Assembly: GCF_023016005.1 (NCBI RefSeq)
Contig: NZ_JALKAZ010000001.1
Location: 62,001 to 126,000 of the forward strand
Source: Erythrobacter sp. F6033
Lineage (GTDB): Bacteria > Pseudomonadota > Alphaproteobacteria > Sphingomonadales > Sphingomonadaceae
Direction: 5' to 3'
DNA: 64,000 nucleotides
The translations under genes and the position numbers were made by a program. The notes under the pieces were generated by a model. It worked only from the letters and a program-made list of their open reading frames with translations. It searched no databases and had not been told where the DNA came from. Below are positions 34,694-43,833 of this stretch, one piece after another. The stretch's first letter is position 1. Each line of letters starts with the position of its first letter.

Positions 34694-37525
34694 TCAATGC
34701 GCGGCATCCCAAGAAGTGCCCGTTCCGATATCGATTGCTAATGGCACATCAAGTTTTACCGCAGGCAATGCGGCGTCTGCCATAACTCTCTCGATCACCG
34801 CTGATGCTCTGGATACTTCACTTTCAGGGAGTTCAAATACGAGCTCATCGTGTACCTGAAGCAGCATCCGCACATCGCTCAATCCTGCGCCGCGCAGAGC
34901 AGGAAGCATGCGGACCATAGCCCGCTTGATTATGTCTGCGCTCGTCCCCTGAATAGGCGCGTTGATCGCCGCGCGCTCGCTGCCTTGCCGTTCAGCTTGG
35001 TTCTTCGACTTGATCCGAGGGAACCACGTCTTGCGGCCGAACAGAGTTTCTGAATACCCACGCTCACCGACGGTTTCGAGGGTCTCGGCGATGTAGCGTT
35101 GAATGCCGGGGAAGCGTTTGAAGTAGGTGTCGATCATATCCTGTGCTTCATCGGGCTCGACTTCGAGACGGCCCGCAAGGCCCCAGCGAGATATCCCGTA
35201 AAGTATCGCAAAGTTGATAGTTTTGGCGCGTGCACGGGTGTCCCGTGTCACTTCACCGAACATCTCGGCTGCAGTCCGTGAGTGAATATCCTCGCCCTTG
35301 GCAAAGGCATCCTTCAACGTGTCGACATCGGCCATATGTGCGGCCAACCGAAGCTCAATCTGCGAATAATCGGCGGCGAGCAATACATTGCCCGGCTCTG
35401 GCACGAATGCTTCGCGAATTTGTCGACCTAACGCTGTCCGAATTGGGATATTCTGCAAGTTCGGGTCGGTTGAGGATAGCCGACCGGTTTGCGCTCCGGT
35501 TAGGCTGTAGCTTGTATGTACCCTCTGAGTTTTGGGGTTGATGGCCTCTTGCAGGGCATCGGTATAGGTGGATTTCAGTTTCGAGAGTTGGCGCCACTCC
35601 AGCACTTTGTTGGCAATCGGGGCATCATCCCCAGCAAGTCTTTCAAGCACGCTTTGATCGGTCGAATATTGCCCGCTCTTTCCTTTCTTGCCGCCTTTAT
35701 AGCCAAGTTTATCGAACAAGATTTCGCCAAGCTGTTTCGGGCTGCCAACGGTAAATGCCTGTCCCGCCAGCTCATGGATTTCACCTTCAAGCCGGCCGAT
35801 TTCCTTTGCAAATTCTTCAGAGAGTTTCGCAAGGCGTGCGCGATCAACTTTTACACCTTCCCGCTCCATTTGGGCGACGACCGGGATAAGAGGGCGATCG
35901 ACGCGCTCATAAACCGTGCTGCCGCCCTCGATCGCAAGGCGTGGCTTTAGGTGCTGATAAAGCCGCCACGTAACGTCGGCATCTTCCGCCGCATATTCGG
36001 TTGCGCGGTCCAGCGGAACCTCACCAAACGAAATTTGCTTCTTCCCTGTGCCGCACACGTCTTTGAAGGAAAGCGGCGCATGGTCGAGATGGCGCTGAGA
36101 CAACTCATCCATCCCGTGTCCGCCGCCCATACCTTCGCCGCGTCCTGCATCCAGATCAAAGCTTATGATCATTGTGTCTTCGATCGGCGAAACCGAGATG
36201 TCGTATCGCGCCAAGACGTTGAGATCGTATTTTCCGTTCTGAAAAATCTTGGTGACGCTCGGGTCAGAAAGCACTGGTTTCAAGATGTCCAAAGCGGCAT
36301 TCAGTTCGATCTGCTCCGGCTTTTCTGACAGCAAATCAATGCCGCCATGGGCGAGTGGAATGTAGCACGCATCGTTGGCACCGAGCGCGAGACTGATCCC
36401 GACGAGATCGGCCTGCATGGCATTCAGCGAAGATGTTTCGGTATCGACTGCTACCACCCGTGCCGCGGTCGCGCGCTGAGCCCAGACCTTTAATCGCTCA
36501 ACCGTCTGAACAGTCTCATAGGCTCCGCGATCGACAGCGGGCATCTCTGGTAGCGGCTGACGATTGCCGTCAGCCTGACCTGCATCGCCATCTTTCTCAG
36601 ACGCTGCCGGATGAAGGTTGTTTGACCGTTCCGGGCTGCCATTTCCTGAGCCCAATCTCCGCAATAGGGAGGTGAAACCATGGGTTTCCAGAAACGCTGA
36701 AAGCGGTCCTTCGGGAATTTTTTCAATCCGCATCTCTTCGATTGGTTGCGGAATGTCACAGTCTTCTTTGAGGGTAACGAGGACGCGGCTCATCTCGGCA
36801 TCGGCGCGCCCTTCAAGAAGGCGCTCTTTGAGCTTCGACTTCTTCATCTCCGGCGCGTAGTCGAGCGCCGCAGTCAATGATCCGTGCTCTGCGATCAGTT
36901 TACTGGCGGTCTTCGGTCCGACACCATAGATGCCGGGAATGTTGTCGACACTGTCTCCCATCAAAGCGAGAACATCGCCGACAAGCTCGGGCCTAACACC
37001 GAACTTTTCTTCGACCTCTGGAATGTAGATGCGCGCGCTCTTCATTGTGTCGAGCATATCGATCCGCGCGCCATTCTCCTCACCGATCAGCTGCATCAGA
37101 TCTTTGTCTGATGAAACGATGGTGACATTCCAGCCCTGCCGCTGCGCTTCGCGGGCATAGGTGGCTATTAAATCGTCTGCCTCCAACCCTTCCTCCTCGA
37201 TGCAAGGAAGGCTGAACGCGCGGGTCGCATCGCGGATCAGCGGGAATTGCGGGCGCAAATCCTCAGGTGGCTCGGGGCGGTTGGCCTTGTATTCTGGGTA
37301 GATGTCGTTGCGAAACGAATGGGAGCTTTTGTCCAGTATGACCGCGAGATGCGTCGGACCATCGGCCGCATCGAGATCATCGGCTAGTTTCCACAGCATC
37401 GTCGTATAGCCATACACTGCGCCAACCGGAGTGCCCTCTGGATTGGTGAGTGGGGGGAGGCGATGATATGCCCTAAAAATGTAAGACGAACCATCGACGA
37501 GATAGAGGTGCTGTTGTTCGGACAT
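34694..37525 (-). CDS. polA: DNA polymerase I
   Basis: 943 residues. All three domains are present. The 5'-3' exonuclease fills about residues 1-300 (VDGSSYIFRAYHRLPPL; DSVDNIPGIYGVGPKTA). The 3'-5' exonuclease keeps its metal ligands (VDTETSSL; EDADVTWRLY), so proofreading is probably active. The polymerase has motif A ADYSQIELRLAAH (about 713), motif B KTINFAILYGIS and motif C QVHDELVFE (about 888). Used for Okazaki-fragment processing and repair. Diverges from the Ala-rich lipoprotein gene across 245 bases. Confidence 0.98.
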   Translation of the reverse strand: MSEQQHLYLVDGSSYIFRAYHRLPPLTNPEGTPVGAVYGYTTMLWKLADDLDAADGPTHLAVILDKSSHSFRNDIYPEYKANRPEPPEDLRPQFPLIRDATRAFSLPCIEEEGLEADDLIATYAREAQRQGWNVTIVSSDKDLMQLIGEENGARIDMLDTMKSARIYIPEVEEKFGVRPELVGDVLALMGDSVDNIPGIYGVGPKTASKLIAEHGSLTAALDYAPEMKKSKLKERLLEGRADAEMSRVLVTLKEDCDIPQPIEEMRIEKIPEGPLSAFLETHGFTSLLRRLGSGNGSPERSNNLHPAASEKDGDAGQADGNRQPLPEMPAVDRGAYETVQTVERLKVWAQRATAARVVAVDTETSSLNAMQADLVGISLALGANDACYIPLAHGGIDLLSEKPEQIELNAALDILKPVLSDPSVTKIFQNGKYDLNVLARYDISVSPIEDTMIISFDLDAGRGEGMGGGHGMDELSQRHLDHAPLSFKDVCGTGKKQISFGEVPLDRATEYAAEDADVTWRLYQHLKPRLAIEGGSTVYERVDRPLIPVVAQMEREGVKVDRARLAKLSEEFAKEIGRLEGEIHELAGQAFTVGSPKQLGEILFDKLGYKGGKKGKSGQYSTDQSVLERLAGDDAPIANKVLEWRQLSKLKSTYTDALQEAINPKTQRVHTSYSLTGAQTGRLSSTDPNLQNIPIRTALGRQIREAFVPEPGNVLLAADYSQIELRLAAHMADVDTLKDAFAKGEDIHSRTAAEMFGEVTRDTRARAKTINFAILYGISRWGLAGRLEVEPDEAQDMIDTYFKRFPGIQRYIAETLETVGERGYSETLFGRKTWFPRIKSKNQAERQGSERAAINAPIQGTSADIIKRAMVRMLPALRGAGLSDVRMLLQVHDELVFELPESEVSRASAVIERVMADAALPAVKLDVPLAIDIGTGTSWDAAH

Positions 37526-37770
37526 GGAGGAGCACTAGCATCCACCTTGGCCTCGCGTAAGCCAGTTTGACGCCCATCTCGGTTTACGCACAGCCCGGCT
37601 CGATTGTGTCTGAATTAAGGCTAAAATATGGCGATTTTGCCTCATTTTACTTGCATTGCCACAATACGGCCATTATTTGGATAGGCAGAGTCGGGGGTCA
37701 GAATCCGGCTTTGATGCGGGAGGGATAAATCACCTGCATCCAATTCACTCGCTGAATAAGGATTATTATT

Positions 37771-38061
37771 ATGCGTAAGATCGTTCTTGCTGCCGCTGTT
37801 GCTACTTCGGCTCTTGGCCTTGCTGCTTGCGGCGAAACCGCTGAAAAAGCTGGCGAAATGGGCGACGCAATGGCTGCTGACGCTCAATCAGTTGCTGACG
37901 ACGCGACTGCCGCTGCTGGCGACGCTGCTGATGCAACCACTGAAGCCGCTGGCGACGCTGCAGACGCGACCGCTGAAGCTGCTGACGACGCTGCAGACGC
38001 AGTTGCTGGCGCGGCTGAAGATGCTGCCACCGCTGCTGAAGAAGCAGTGACCGCTGAGTAA
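37771..38061 (+). CDS. small Ala/Asp-rich lipoprotein with 11-residue repeats
   Basis: 96 residues. MRKIVLAAAVATSALGLAAC is a lipoprotein signal with Cys at residue 20. The mature part is almost only Ala, Asp, Glu, Thr and Val, in imperfect 11-residue units (for example AGDAADATTEA, AGDAADATAEA, ADDAADAVAGA). This makes a long amphipathic, very acidic helix, similar in style to Lpp and LEA-like proteins. AAGGA lies 8-12 bases before the ATG. A strong terminator follows, so it is monocistronic and may be well expressed. Function unknown. Confidence 0.8.
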   Translation: MRKIVLAAAVATSALGLAACGETAEKAGEMGDAMAADAQSVADDATAAAGDAADATTEAAGDAADATAEAADDAADAVAGAAEDAATAAEEAVTAE

Positions 38062-38078
38062 TTTACTCTCGGTTTGAT

Positions 38079-38140
38079 CGCTCCATTGATTGGAGCGACA
38101 GACAAAAGAAGAGGGCGGTGCCGCGAGGCGCCGCCTTTTT
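38079..38140 (+). terminator. terminator region of the Ala-rich lipoprotein gene
   Basis: Two hairpins follow the stop codon. The first is CGCTCCA-TTGAT-TGGAGCG (38079-38097), without a T-tract. The second is GGCGG-t-GCC-GCGA-GGC-g-CCGCC (38114-38135) followed by five T, the main terminator. Confidence 0.8.
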
Positions 38141-38166
38141 CTTTGATGCGCATTATTCCATTCGGT

Positions 38167-39246
38167 TTAGCCGCCAGAGCGCGGCGCACTGGTCCAATTT
38201 GGTTGCTGTTCCTGCCGGGCACTGGCCGCAAACCCATTATAAAGGGCCCGGGTAATCTCGGCGATGCGTGCATCGCGCATTTTTCGTGCGGTCCGCTTGT
38301 TACGCGCTTCGTCAATCAGATTTGCGCTCTGCCCAGTAACATAGATCGCGGCGGCCACTGCGCGTCCATCAGGCAAGCGGAAGATGCCGATATCGCTCGC
38401 TGTCCGGCTCAAAGTTCCGGTTTTATGCGCCAATTGCGCACTGTCCGGCAAAACGGCGTTCATACGGTTGCGGCCTGTTGTAGTCTCTTCGAGGGCGGCC
38501 ATGAGCAACCCGCGACTTTGCGGACTGAGCCAGCGCCCTTGGTAAATGCCGGCGAGCAAAAGCCCCATCGTTCGCGGAGATGCGGAATCGCGCGGGTCAA
38601 TCCATTCGACCGGATCGTATTCACCGTCGTCGCGCACCAAAGTTGCGATGTCACGGGATAGCTGAAAATCCGCAAAACCTGCATCGCTCATCCAGTCATT
38701 CACGGCACCTGGTCCGCCCACAACGCGCAGCAAGGCATCGGTGCAGCTGTTGCAGCTCTTGCTAATCATCAGGCTGATGAGCTCCCAAGCGGGAACATAG
38801 TTTCCCGTCCGGACTGGAGCGCGAGTGCTCGAAAATTTCTTTGATTTGACCGGGATCATCAATGGAAACTCGTCGGAGAGTTTCCATTTGCCCTTATCTA
38901 CGCCGTCAAGGAACGCGACCGCGACAGCAACCTTGCTGGTTGAAGCCATTGGAAACCGTTGATCGCCCAGAACCGAGATCTCTTTGCCAGTGCCCAAGTC
39001 GATTGCGTAAACACCAATCCGTCCGCGATCTCCGTCCGCAAGCTCGACGATCCTACGCTCAAAACCCTCCGTGTAGACTGCCTCAAAAGACTGGGGCTCG
39101 CGCATGTCGGTGCCGAATGCGCTGTCAAAACTTGCGTTGAGTTCGTTTGCTTGTCCGTCTTCAGCCTGCGCGGTCGCTGGCAAAGCGGTTAGCGATAGCG
39201 CGGCTGCGAAAATTGCGGCGAAAGGTAAGCGAGGCTTTGTGTTCAT
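38167..39246 (-). CDS. class A beta-lactamase-like serine hydrolase with altered active site
   Basis: 359 residues with a Sec signal peptide (about 1-28). The fold's landmarks are visible: STSK at 102-105 (nucleophile S102, K105), ISKSCN at 162-166 in place of the usual SDN loop, and KTGT at 275-278. RDSASPRTM (219-227) aligns with the class A RDTTTP element at the end of the omega loop; counting back from it puts Asp207, not Glu, at the position of the catalytic Glu166. Cys165 and Cys168 could form a disulfide. Acylation looks possible but deacylation may be impaired. It might act as a penicillin-binding or peptidoglycan-related enzyme, not as a resistance enzyme. Divergent from the DUF305 gene. 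Confidence 0.8.
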   Translation of the reverse strand: MNTKPRLPFAAIFAAALSLTALPATAQAEDGQANELNASFDSAFGTDMREPQSFEAVYTEGFERRIVELADGDRGRIGVYAIDLGTGKEISVLGDQRFPMASTSKVAVAVAFLDGVDKGKWKLSDEFPLMIPVKSKKFSSTRAPVRTGNYVPAWELISLMISKSCNSCTDALLRVVGGPGAVNDWMSDAGFADFQLSRDIATLVRDDGEYDPVEWIDPRDSASPRTMGLLLAGIYQGRWLSPQSRGLLMAALEETTTGRNRMNAVLPDSAQLAHKTGTLSRTASDIGIFRLPDGRAVAAAIYVTGQSANLIDEARNKRTARKMRDARIAEITRALYNGFAASARQEQQPNWTSAPRSGG

Positions 39247-39519
39247 CTACTCAAGGTATCCGAAATATGGTTGCCAGTAACTTAATGTCCGATTCTTGAT
39301 CGTCCCGATTCGTCGCGGCAAGCGTTCGTTTCATCGATTGCGATGAATAGTGCGCAGGAAGCGACCGACCCCTAAACGACCGCCCAATTCAACTCCGCAG
39401 GAACTATGAAGCAAACCATCGGTTCCAAAATGGAGTTCGTCGAACCTGCTCTTGTAAGGCTTGACTGTCTCACTCGGCACAGCCGATGATGCTCGCACAA
39501 GACTAAATACGGGGCTTTC

Positions 39520-41790
39520 ATGACTACAGATAATTCCACGATTCGCACATCTCGTGCGCTCTTGACCGCAATGCTGCTGGGCAGTTCTAGCCTTGCGTTT
39601 GCACAGAGCGCTCCGATCGTTCAGCCGGGCGCGCCCGGTCAGGCCAGCAAGACGCTCAGCGTTGATGAAGCGACCAAGCTTGCATCTTCCAAATACACTG
39701 ACGCTGATGTGGCATTCATGCAGGGTATGATCGTGCACCACGAACAAGCGGTGACGATGTCCGAATTGGTCAATGACCGCACCAACAACGAAGACGTAGT
39801 AACAATTGCTGGCCGGATACTTTCCAGTCAGGCGGACGAAATCGAGTTCATGAAAGAGTGGCTTGGTGATCGCGGTGAACCCGCTGCTATGCCTGGAATG
39901 GCAGGACACGCAGAGCACATGCACCACATGATGGCTGGCATGGCATCGCCAGATCAGATGGCGGCGCTGGCGGCAGCAGAGGGAACCGAGTTTGATCGCC
40001 AGTTTCTGACATTAATGATCGCGCATCATGAAGGCGCGATTGATATGGTCGACGAATTGCTGCGTCAGCCGGGTAGTGCCTCTGACCCAATCCTGTTCCG
40101 CTTCGTCGGCGATATCGACAATGACCAAACCAGTGAAATCGAGCGGATGGACGGCATGCTGGCCAATCTCTCTGCCGATCCGCGTGCTTCGCTGGCATCC
40201 GGTTTTGACAATGCTGAAGAAGCGATCATGAACCTGCGTAAGGTCTCCAGTTTGAGGAAGCCAGCCGGCTTCTTCGATCCTGAGAACCCTTCCGATCTGC
40301 GCGCAGTTGTTCCGCCTCGTGACGAGCAAGCGACTGAAGGTGAAGAGACGGAAGAAGCTGCCGATGCAGAAGCCGCTTCTGACGAAGCAGCACCAGAGCG
40401 CGAAGAAGAAGAGAGTTTAACTCAATTCGCAGAGCGTTCCCCATTGCTGGACTTTGCAAACACCGACATGGCGTTCTTCAACGACATCATGGTGGCGGGC
40501 AATTACCACGGCTTCAACATTTACCGCCTTGGCGATGACGGCGTACCGAACCTCTTGAGCTCTGTGGTGTGTCCAGGCGGGCAGGGCGATGTCTCTGTCG
40601 TCGGCGATCTCTTGGTCATGAGCGTTGAGCAAACGCGCGGGCGTGTTGATTGCGGTCTCCAAGGTGTCGAAGGCGAGGTTAGCGAAGAACGTTTCCGCGG
40701 CCTGCGCATCTTTGATATCTCCGATTTGGCCCGCCCACGCCAAGTTGGCGGCGTGCAAACTTGCCGCGGCAGCCACACACATTCGATCGTGAGTGCCGAC
40801 GACGAAAAGATCATCGTCTACAATTCCGGCACTTCGCGTGTTCGCGAGCAGGAAGAGCTGTCACGCTGCATTGATAACCCGTCTGACAGCAGGACCGCTC
40901 TGTTCAGCATCGACGTAATCGAAATCCCTGTCGCAAACCCAGCTGCCGCACGGATTATCAGCAGCCCACGCGTTTTTGCAGATCAGGAAACTGGCGAAAT
41001 CGCAGGTCTTTGGCTTGGCGGTGATAGCGGCGAAGGCACGCAGCGCACGTCACAGACAAACCAGTGTCATGACATCACAGTCTTCCCGAGCCTGAACCTC
41101 GCGGCTGGCGCGTGCTCGGGTAACGGCATTCTTATGGACATTTCTGATCCGATGAACCCGGTTCGGATCGATGCTGTCTTCGATAAAGGCTTTGCCTATT
41201 GGCACTCTGCTACGTTCAACAATGACGGCACCAAAGTCATCTTCACTGATGAGTGGGGCGGCGGCGGTCGCCCTCGCTGTAAAGCGTCTGACCCGATGAC
41301 CTGGGGCGCGAATGCGGTTTACGATATCAAGGATGGCAAGCTGGAATTCCGCAGCCACTACAAGATGCCCGGACCGCAAGGGGACACCGAAAACTGCGTC
41401 GCCCATAATGGTTCGATCATTCCCGTTCCTGGCCGCGATTTGTTTGTTCAGTCTTGGTATCAGGGCGGGATCAGTGTGATGGACTTCACGGACAGCTCGA
41501 ACCCGACCGAGATTGCCTATTTCGATCGCGGTGCGATCAGTGATGAGCAGCTTGTGGTTGGCGGATACTGGTCTTCCTATTGGTACAATGGCCGTATCTA
41601 CGGAACCGAGATCACTCGAGGCATTGATGTCTTCGCACTAGAGCCAAGCGAGTATCTCAGCGCTGAAGAGATCGCGGCGGCAGAGGCGGCGTCTTACGCT
41701 AATACGCGCTTCAACCCGCAAACTCAGACCCAAGTAACTTGGGATGCAGACGTGATCGAAGCTGCAGCAGCGAGCCGCAAGGGCGGCTAA
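39520..41790 (+). CDS. DUF305 and LVIVD beta-propeller fusion, exported
   Basis: 756 residues with a signal peptide (about 10-29). Two DUF305-like halves follow: MQGMIVHHEQAVTMSELV and FLTLMIAHHEGAIDMVDELL, each with the His-His-Glu motif, joined by a Met/His-rich loop (GMAGHAEHMHHMMAGM). DUF305 proteins are periplasmic ferritin-like helical bundles, some binding copper. An acidic linker (about 270-300) leads to a seven-bladed-type LVIVD/choice-of-anchor beta-propeller with repeated units such as GLRIFDISDLARPRQVGGV and GILMDISDPMNPVRIDAVF. Four or more Cys in the propeller may form disulfides. The fusion suggests extracytoplasmic metal or redox handling, but no reaction can be assigned. Confidence 0.85.
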   Translation: MTTDNSTIRTSRALLTAMLLGSSSLAFAQSAPIVQPGAPGQASKTLSVDEATKLASSKYTDADVAFMQGMIVHHEQAVTMSELVNDRTNNEDVVTIAGRILSSQADEIEFMKEWLGDRGEPAAMPGMAGHAEHMHHMMAGMASPDQMAALAAAEGTEFDRQFLTLMIAHHEGAIDMVDELLRQPGSASDPILFRFVGDIDNDQTSEIERMDGMLANLSADPRASLASGFDNAEEAIMNLRKVSSLRKPAGFFDPENPSDLRAVVPPRDEQATEGEETEEAADAEAASDEAAPEREEEESLTQFAERSPLLDFANTDMAFFNDIMVAGNYHGFNIYRLGDDGVPNLLSSVVCPGGQGDVSVVGDLLVMSVEQTRGRVDCGLQGVEGEVSEERFRGLRIFDISDLARPRQVGGVQTCRGSHTHSIVSADDEKIIVYNSGTSRVREQEELSRCIDNPSDSRTALFSIDVIEIPVANPAAARIISSPRVFADQETGEIAGLWLGGDSGEGTQRTSQTNQCHDITVFPSLNLAAGACSGNGILMDISDPMNPVRIDAVFDKGFAYWHSATFNNDGTKVIFTDEWGGGGRPRCKASDPMTWGANAVYDIKDGKLEFRSHYKMPGPQGDTENCVAHNGSIIPVPGRDLFVQSWYQGGISVMDFTDSSNPTEIAYFDRGAISDEQLVVGGYWSSYWYNGRIYGTEITRGIDVFALEPSEYLSAEEIAAAEAASYANTRFNPQTQTQVTWDADVIEAAAASRKGG

Positions 41791-41812
41791 GCGTTAACGC
41801 TACTCAAGACGT

Positions 41813-41852
41813 AAAAAAGGGCGGGATGGCGTTGGTCCATCCCGCCCTTTTC
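41813..41852. terminator. bidirectional intrinsic terminator
   Basis: GGGCGGGATGG-CGTTGGT-CCATCCCGCCC, a perfect 11-bp stem, has six A on its left and TTTTCTTT on its right, ideal for ending both convergent transcripts (DUF305-LVIVD and DUF885). Confidence 0.92.
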
Positions 41853-41871
41853 TTTGTCCGGATTGCGCCGA

Positions 41872-43713
41872 CTAGGCTGCTTTGACGCTTTCAATCCATT
41901 GGTCGACCCGCTTTTCGAGGATCGATAGCGGTAGTGCGCCCGCGCCAAGAACGGTGTCATGGAACCCGCGAATGTCGAAGTCCTCGCCGAGCTCTTTTTC
42001 CGCTTTGCCGCGGAGTTCCTGAATACGGATCATACCGATTTTGTATGAGGTGGCCTGACCCGGAAGCACGAAATAGCGTTGTACTTCGGACCGGGCGACA
42101 GTCTCTGGATTGGGGGAGTTTTCAAGGCAGTATGCAACCGCCTGATCCTCGGTCCACCCCTTGGCATGAATGCCCGTGTCGACGACTAGACGGATCGCGC
42201 GCCACATTTCGCTCTGCAAGCGACCAAATTCGGAATACGGATCTTTGTATCCGCCCATCTCTTTGGCCAGAGCTTCGGAATAAAGCGCCCAGCCTTCGCC
42301 ATAAGCGGAGATAAAGCCGCCCTGCGAACGGAATTTGGGAATCCCTTCCAGCTCTTGCGCAATTGATACCTGCATGTGGTGGCCAGGGTTGCCCTCGTGA
42401 TAGGCGATCGCTTCCAGCGGCGGGATTGGCATCGCTTTCATATCCGACAGGTGAGCGTAGTAGATGCCGGGCCGCGAGCCATCGGGCGTGCCAGCGCGAT
42501 AATGCTGCGCTGCGCCGTCTTGTTCGCGGAACGGTTCCACCCGGCGGACTTCAAGCGGAGCCTTGGGCAAAGTGCCAAAGAACTCCGGCAAGCGCGCCGT
42601 CAATTCATCGATATGCATGGTCGCGCGGTCAATATAGGCCTGCGCACCCGCTTCATCATCGGAAAAGAAGAACTCATCATCCTCACGGGTGAAGACAAAG
42701 AACTCCTGAAGCGAACCTTCGAATCCGACCTGATCTTTGACAGCTTCCATTTCGGCCCGAATGCGCGCGACTTCGTTAAGGCCGATGTCGTGAATTTCGT
42801 CCGCAGTTAGCTTTGTCGTGGTCATCATCCCAAGGCTGTGATTGTAGAAATCGCTACCCTTGGCGAGCTGATTGACGCCCTGAGCTTCCTCGGATGTGTT
42901 CACGCGGTCTTCGGTGAACCAATTGATGACCCGTGTGTAAGCAGGAGCAAATGTTCCGGTCAGTGCAGTGCGCGCCTCTTCGCGCAATTCGTCCGCACGC
43001 TCTTCGGTGATAGTGCCAGCCTCGACGAGATCTGCGAGGTGCTTTTCGCTGCCTTCCCACAGAGCCGAGTCTTCACCGCTTTCATCGAATGGCACACCGC
43101 TGATCAGCTTTTGAGATTCCGCGATCACGGCATCATAGGCGAAACGCGGCGGGCGTGTGCCTGCTTCGGCATTGTTTTGTGCGCGTTCGAGCAATTGATC
43201 CATCGCAGTCCCAATTCCGCCAATTCGCGCGATGAAGGCGACCATATCGCTATCGCTTTCGACAGTATGCTGGCTCAGCAAGAAGCTCGGCAGCGCCGCG
43301 TGCGTGCCGCCCATCTGGGTCAGGATGTAATCGTGATCTGCGAATTCGAGGGCGCTTTCGGCGCGTTCGGTTCGAAACTGCCACATATCCCAAGACAATT
43401 TGGCTTCATCCGATAGTTCATCGTAGTCAAAATTGGCTTCCATCTCGGCTGTTGCTGCTTGCCACCAGCGGAGTTGTTCGCGCTGAGCCTCGAGGCTAAA
43501 ATCATCGATCTTGTCGTAGTCCGTTTTCATACCAAGCGAGGTTTGACGAAGCGGGCTGAACGCCAATTCCTCTTGGAATTTTTCATCGAACCATGCGTTC
43601 AGACACTCGGTCTGCGTCGTCGCGCATTCGAGGGTTTCAACTGTCGGGTTCATCATGTCGCATCCGGTCACAGCGACCGATGCCATTAAGAGTGCTGCGA
43701 GTTTCGTCTTCAT
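41872..43713 (-). CDS. DUF885 family zinc-peptidase-like lipoprotein
   Basis: 613 residues. MKTKLAALLMASVAVTGC is a lipoprotein signal with Cys at residue 18. DUF885 enzymes have a thermolysin-like/M32-like helical fold; the motif YHEGNPGHHMQ (about residue 436) corresponds to the HExxH-type zinc site, written HEGNPGH in this family. SQGGFISAYGEGWALYSEALAKEMG supplies the downstream Glu (GEGW). GQATSYKIGMIRIQELR near the C-terminus is also typical. Likely a periplasmic or outer-membrane-associated peptidase. Several paralogues usually occur in sphingomonads. Confidence 0.9.
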   Translation of the reverse strand: MKTKLAALLMASVAVTGCDMMNPTVETLECATTQTECLNAWFDEKFQEELAFSPLRQTSLGMKTDYDKIDDFSLEAQREQLRWWQAATAEMEANFDYDELSDEAKLSWDMWQFRTERAESALEFADHDYILTQMGGTHAALPSFLLSQHTVESDSDMVAFIARIGGIGTAMDQLLERAQNNAEAGTRPPRFAYDAVIAESQKLISGVPFDESGEDSALWEGSEKHLADLVEAGTITEERADELREEARTALTGTFAPAYTRVINWFTEDRVNTSEEAQGVNQLAKGSDFYNHSLGMMTTTKLTADEIHDIGLNEVARIRAEMEAVKDQVGFEGSLQEFFVFTREDDEFFFSDDEAGAQAYIDRATMHIDELTARLPEFFGTLPKAPLEVRRVEPFREQDGAAQHYRAGTPDGSRPGIYYAHLSDMKAMPIPPLEAIAYHEGNPGHHMQVSIAQELEGIPKFRSQGGFISAYGEGWALYSEALAKEMGGYKDPYSEFGRLQSEMWRAIRLVVDTGIHAKGWTEDQAVAYCLENSPNPETVARSEVQRYFVLPGQATSYKIGMIRIQELRGKAEKELGEDFDIRGFHDTVLGAGALPLSILEKRVDQWIESVKAA

Positions 43714-43833
43714 AATACGGGAGTTCCCCAGATTGTTTTGTTTCTTGCCGCGGATAGTGGGGCAAGCAGGTCAAAATGAAAAGCGTCGTTCGTCGAGACA
43801 TATTGACAAGCTGCCGTCATGCCGTTCGCTGAC

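Noticed and set aside
37884..38050. Possible CRISPR or tandem-repeat array
   Set aside because: The repetition is imperfect and in frame, coding for 11-residue protein units; there are no spacers. No CRISPR was found anywhere in the window.
38079..38097. First hairpin after the repeat lipoprotein as the terminator
   Set aside because: No T-tract follows it; the second hairpin at 38114-38140 has one.
37884..38315. Ala/Ser-rich 143-codon minus-strand ORF opposite the repeat lipoprotein
   Set aside because: It is the complement of the Ala/Asp repeats and continues across the terminator; repeated codons keep several frames open.
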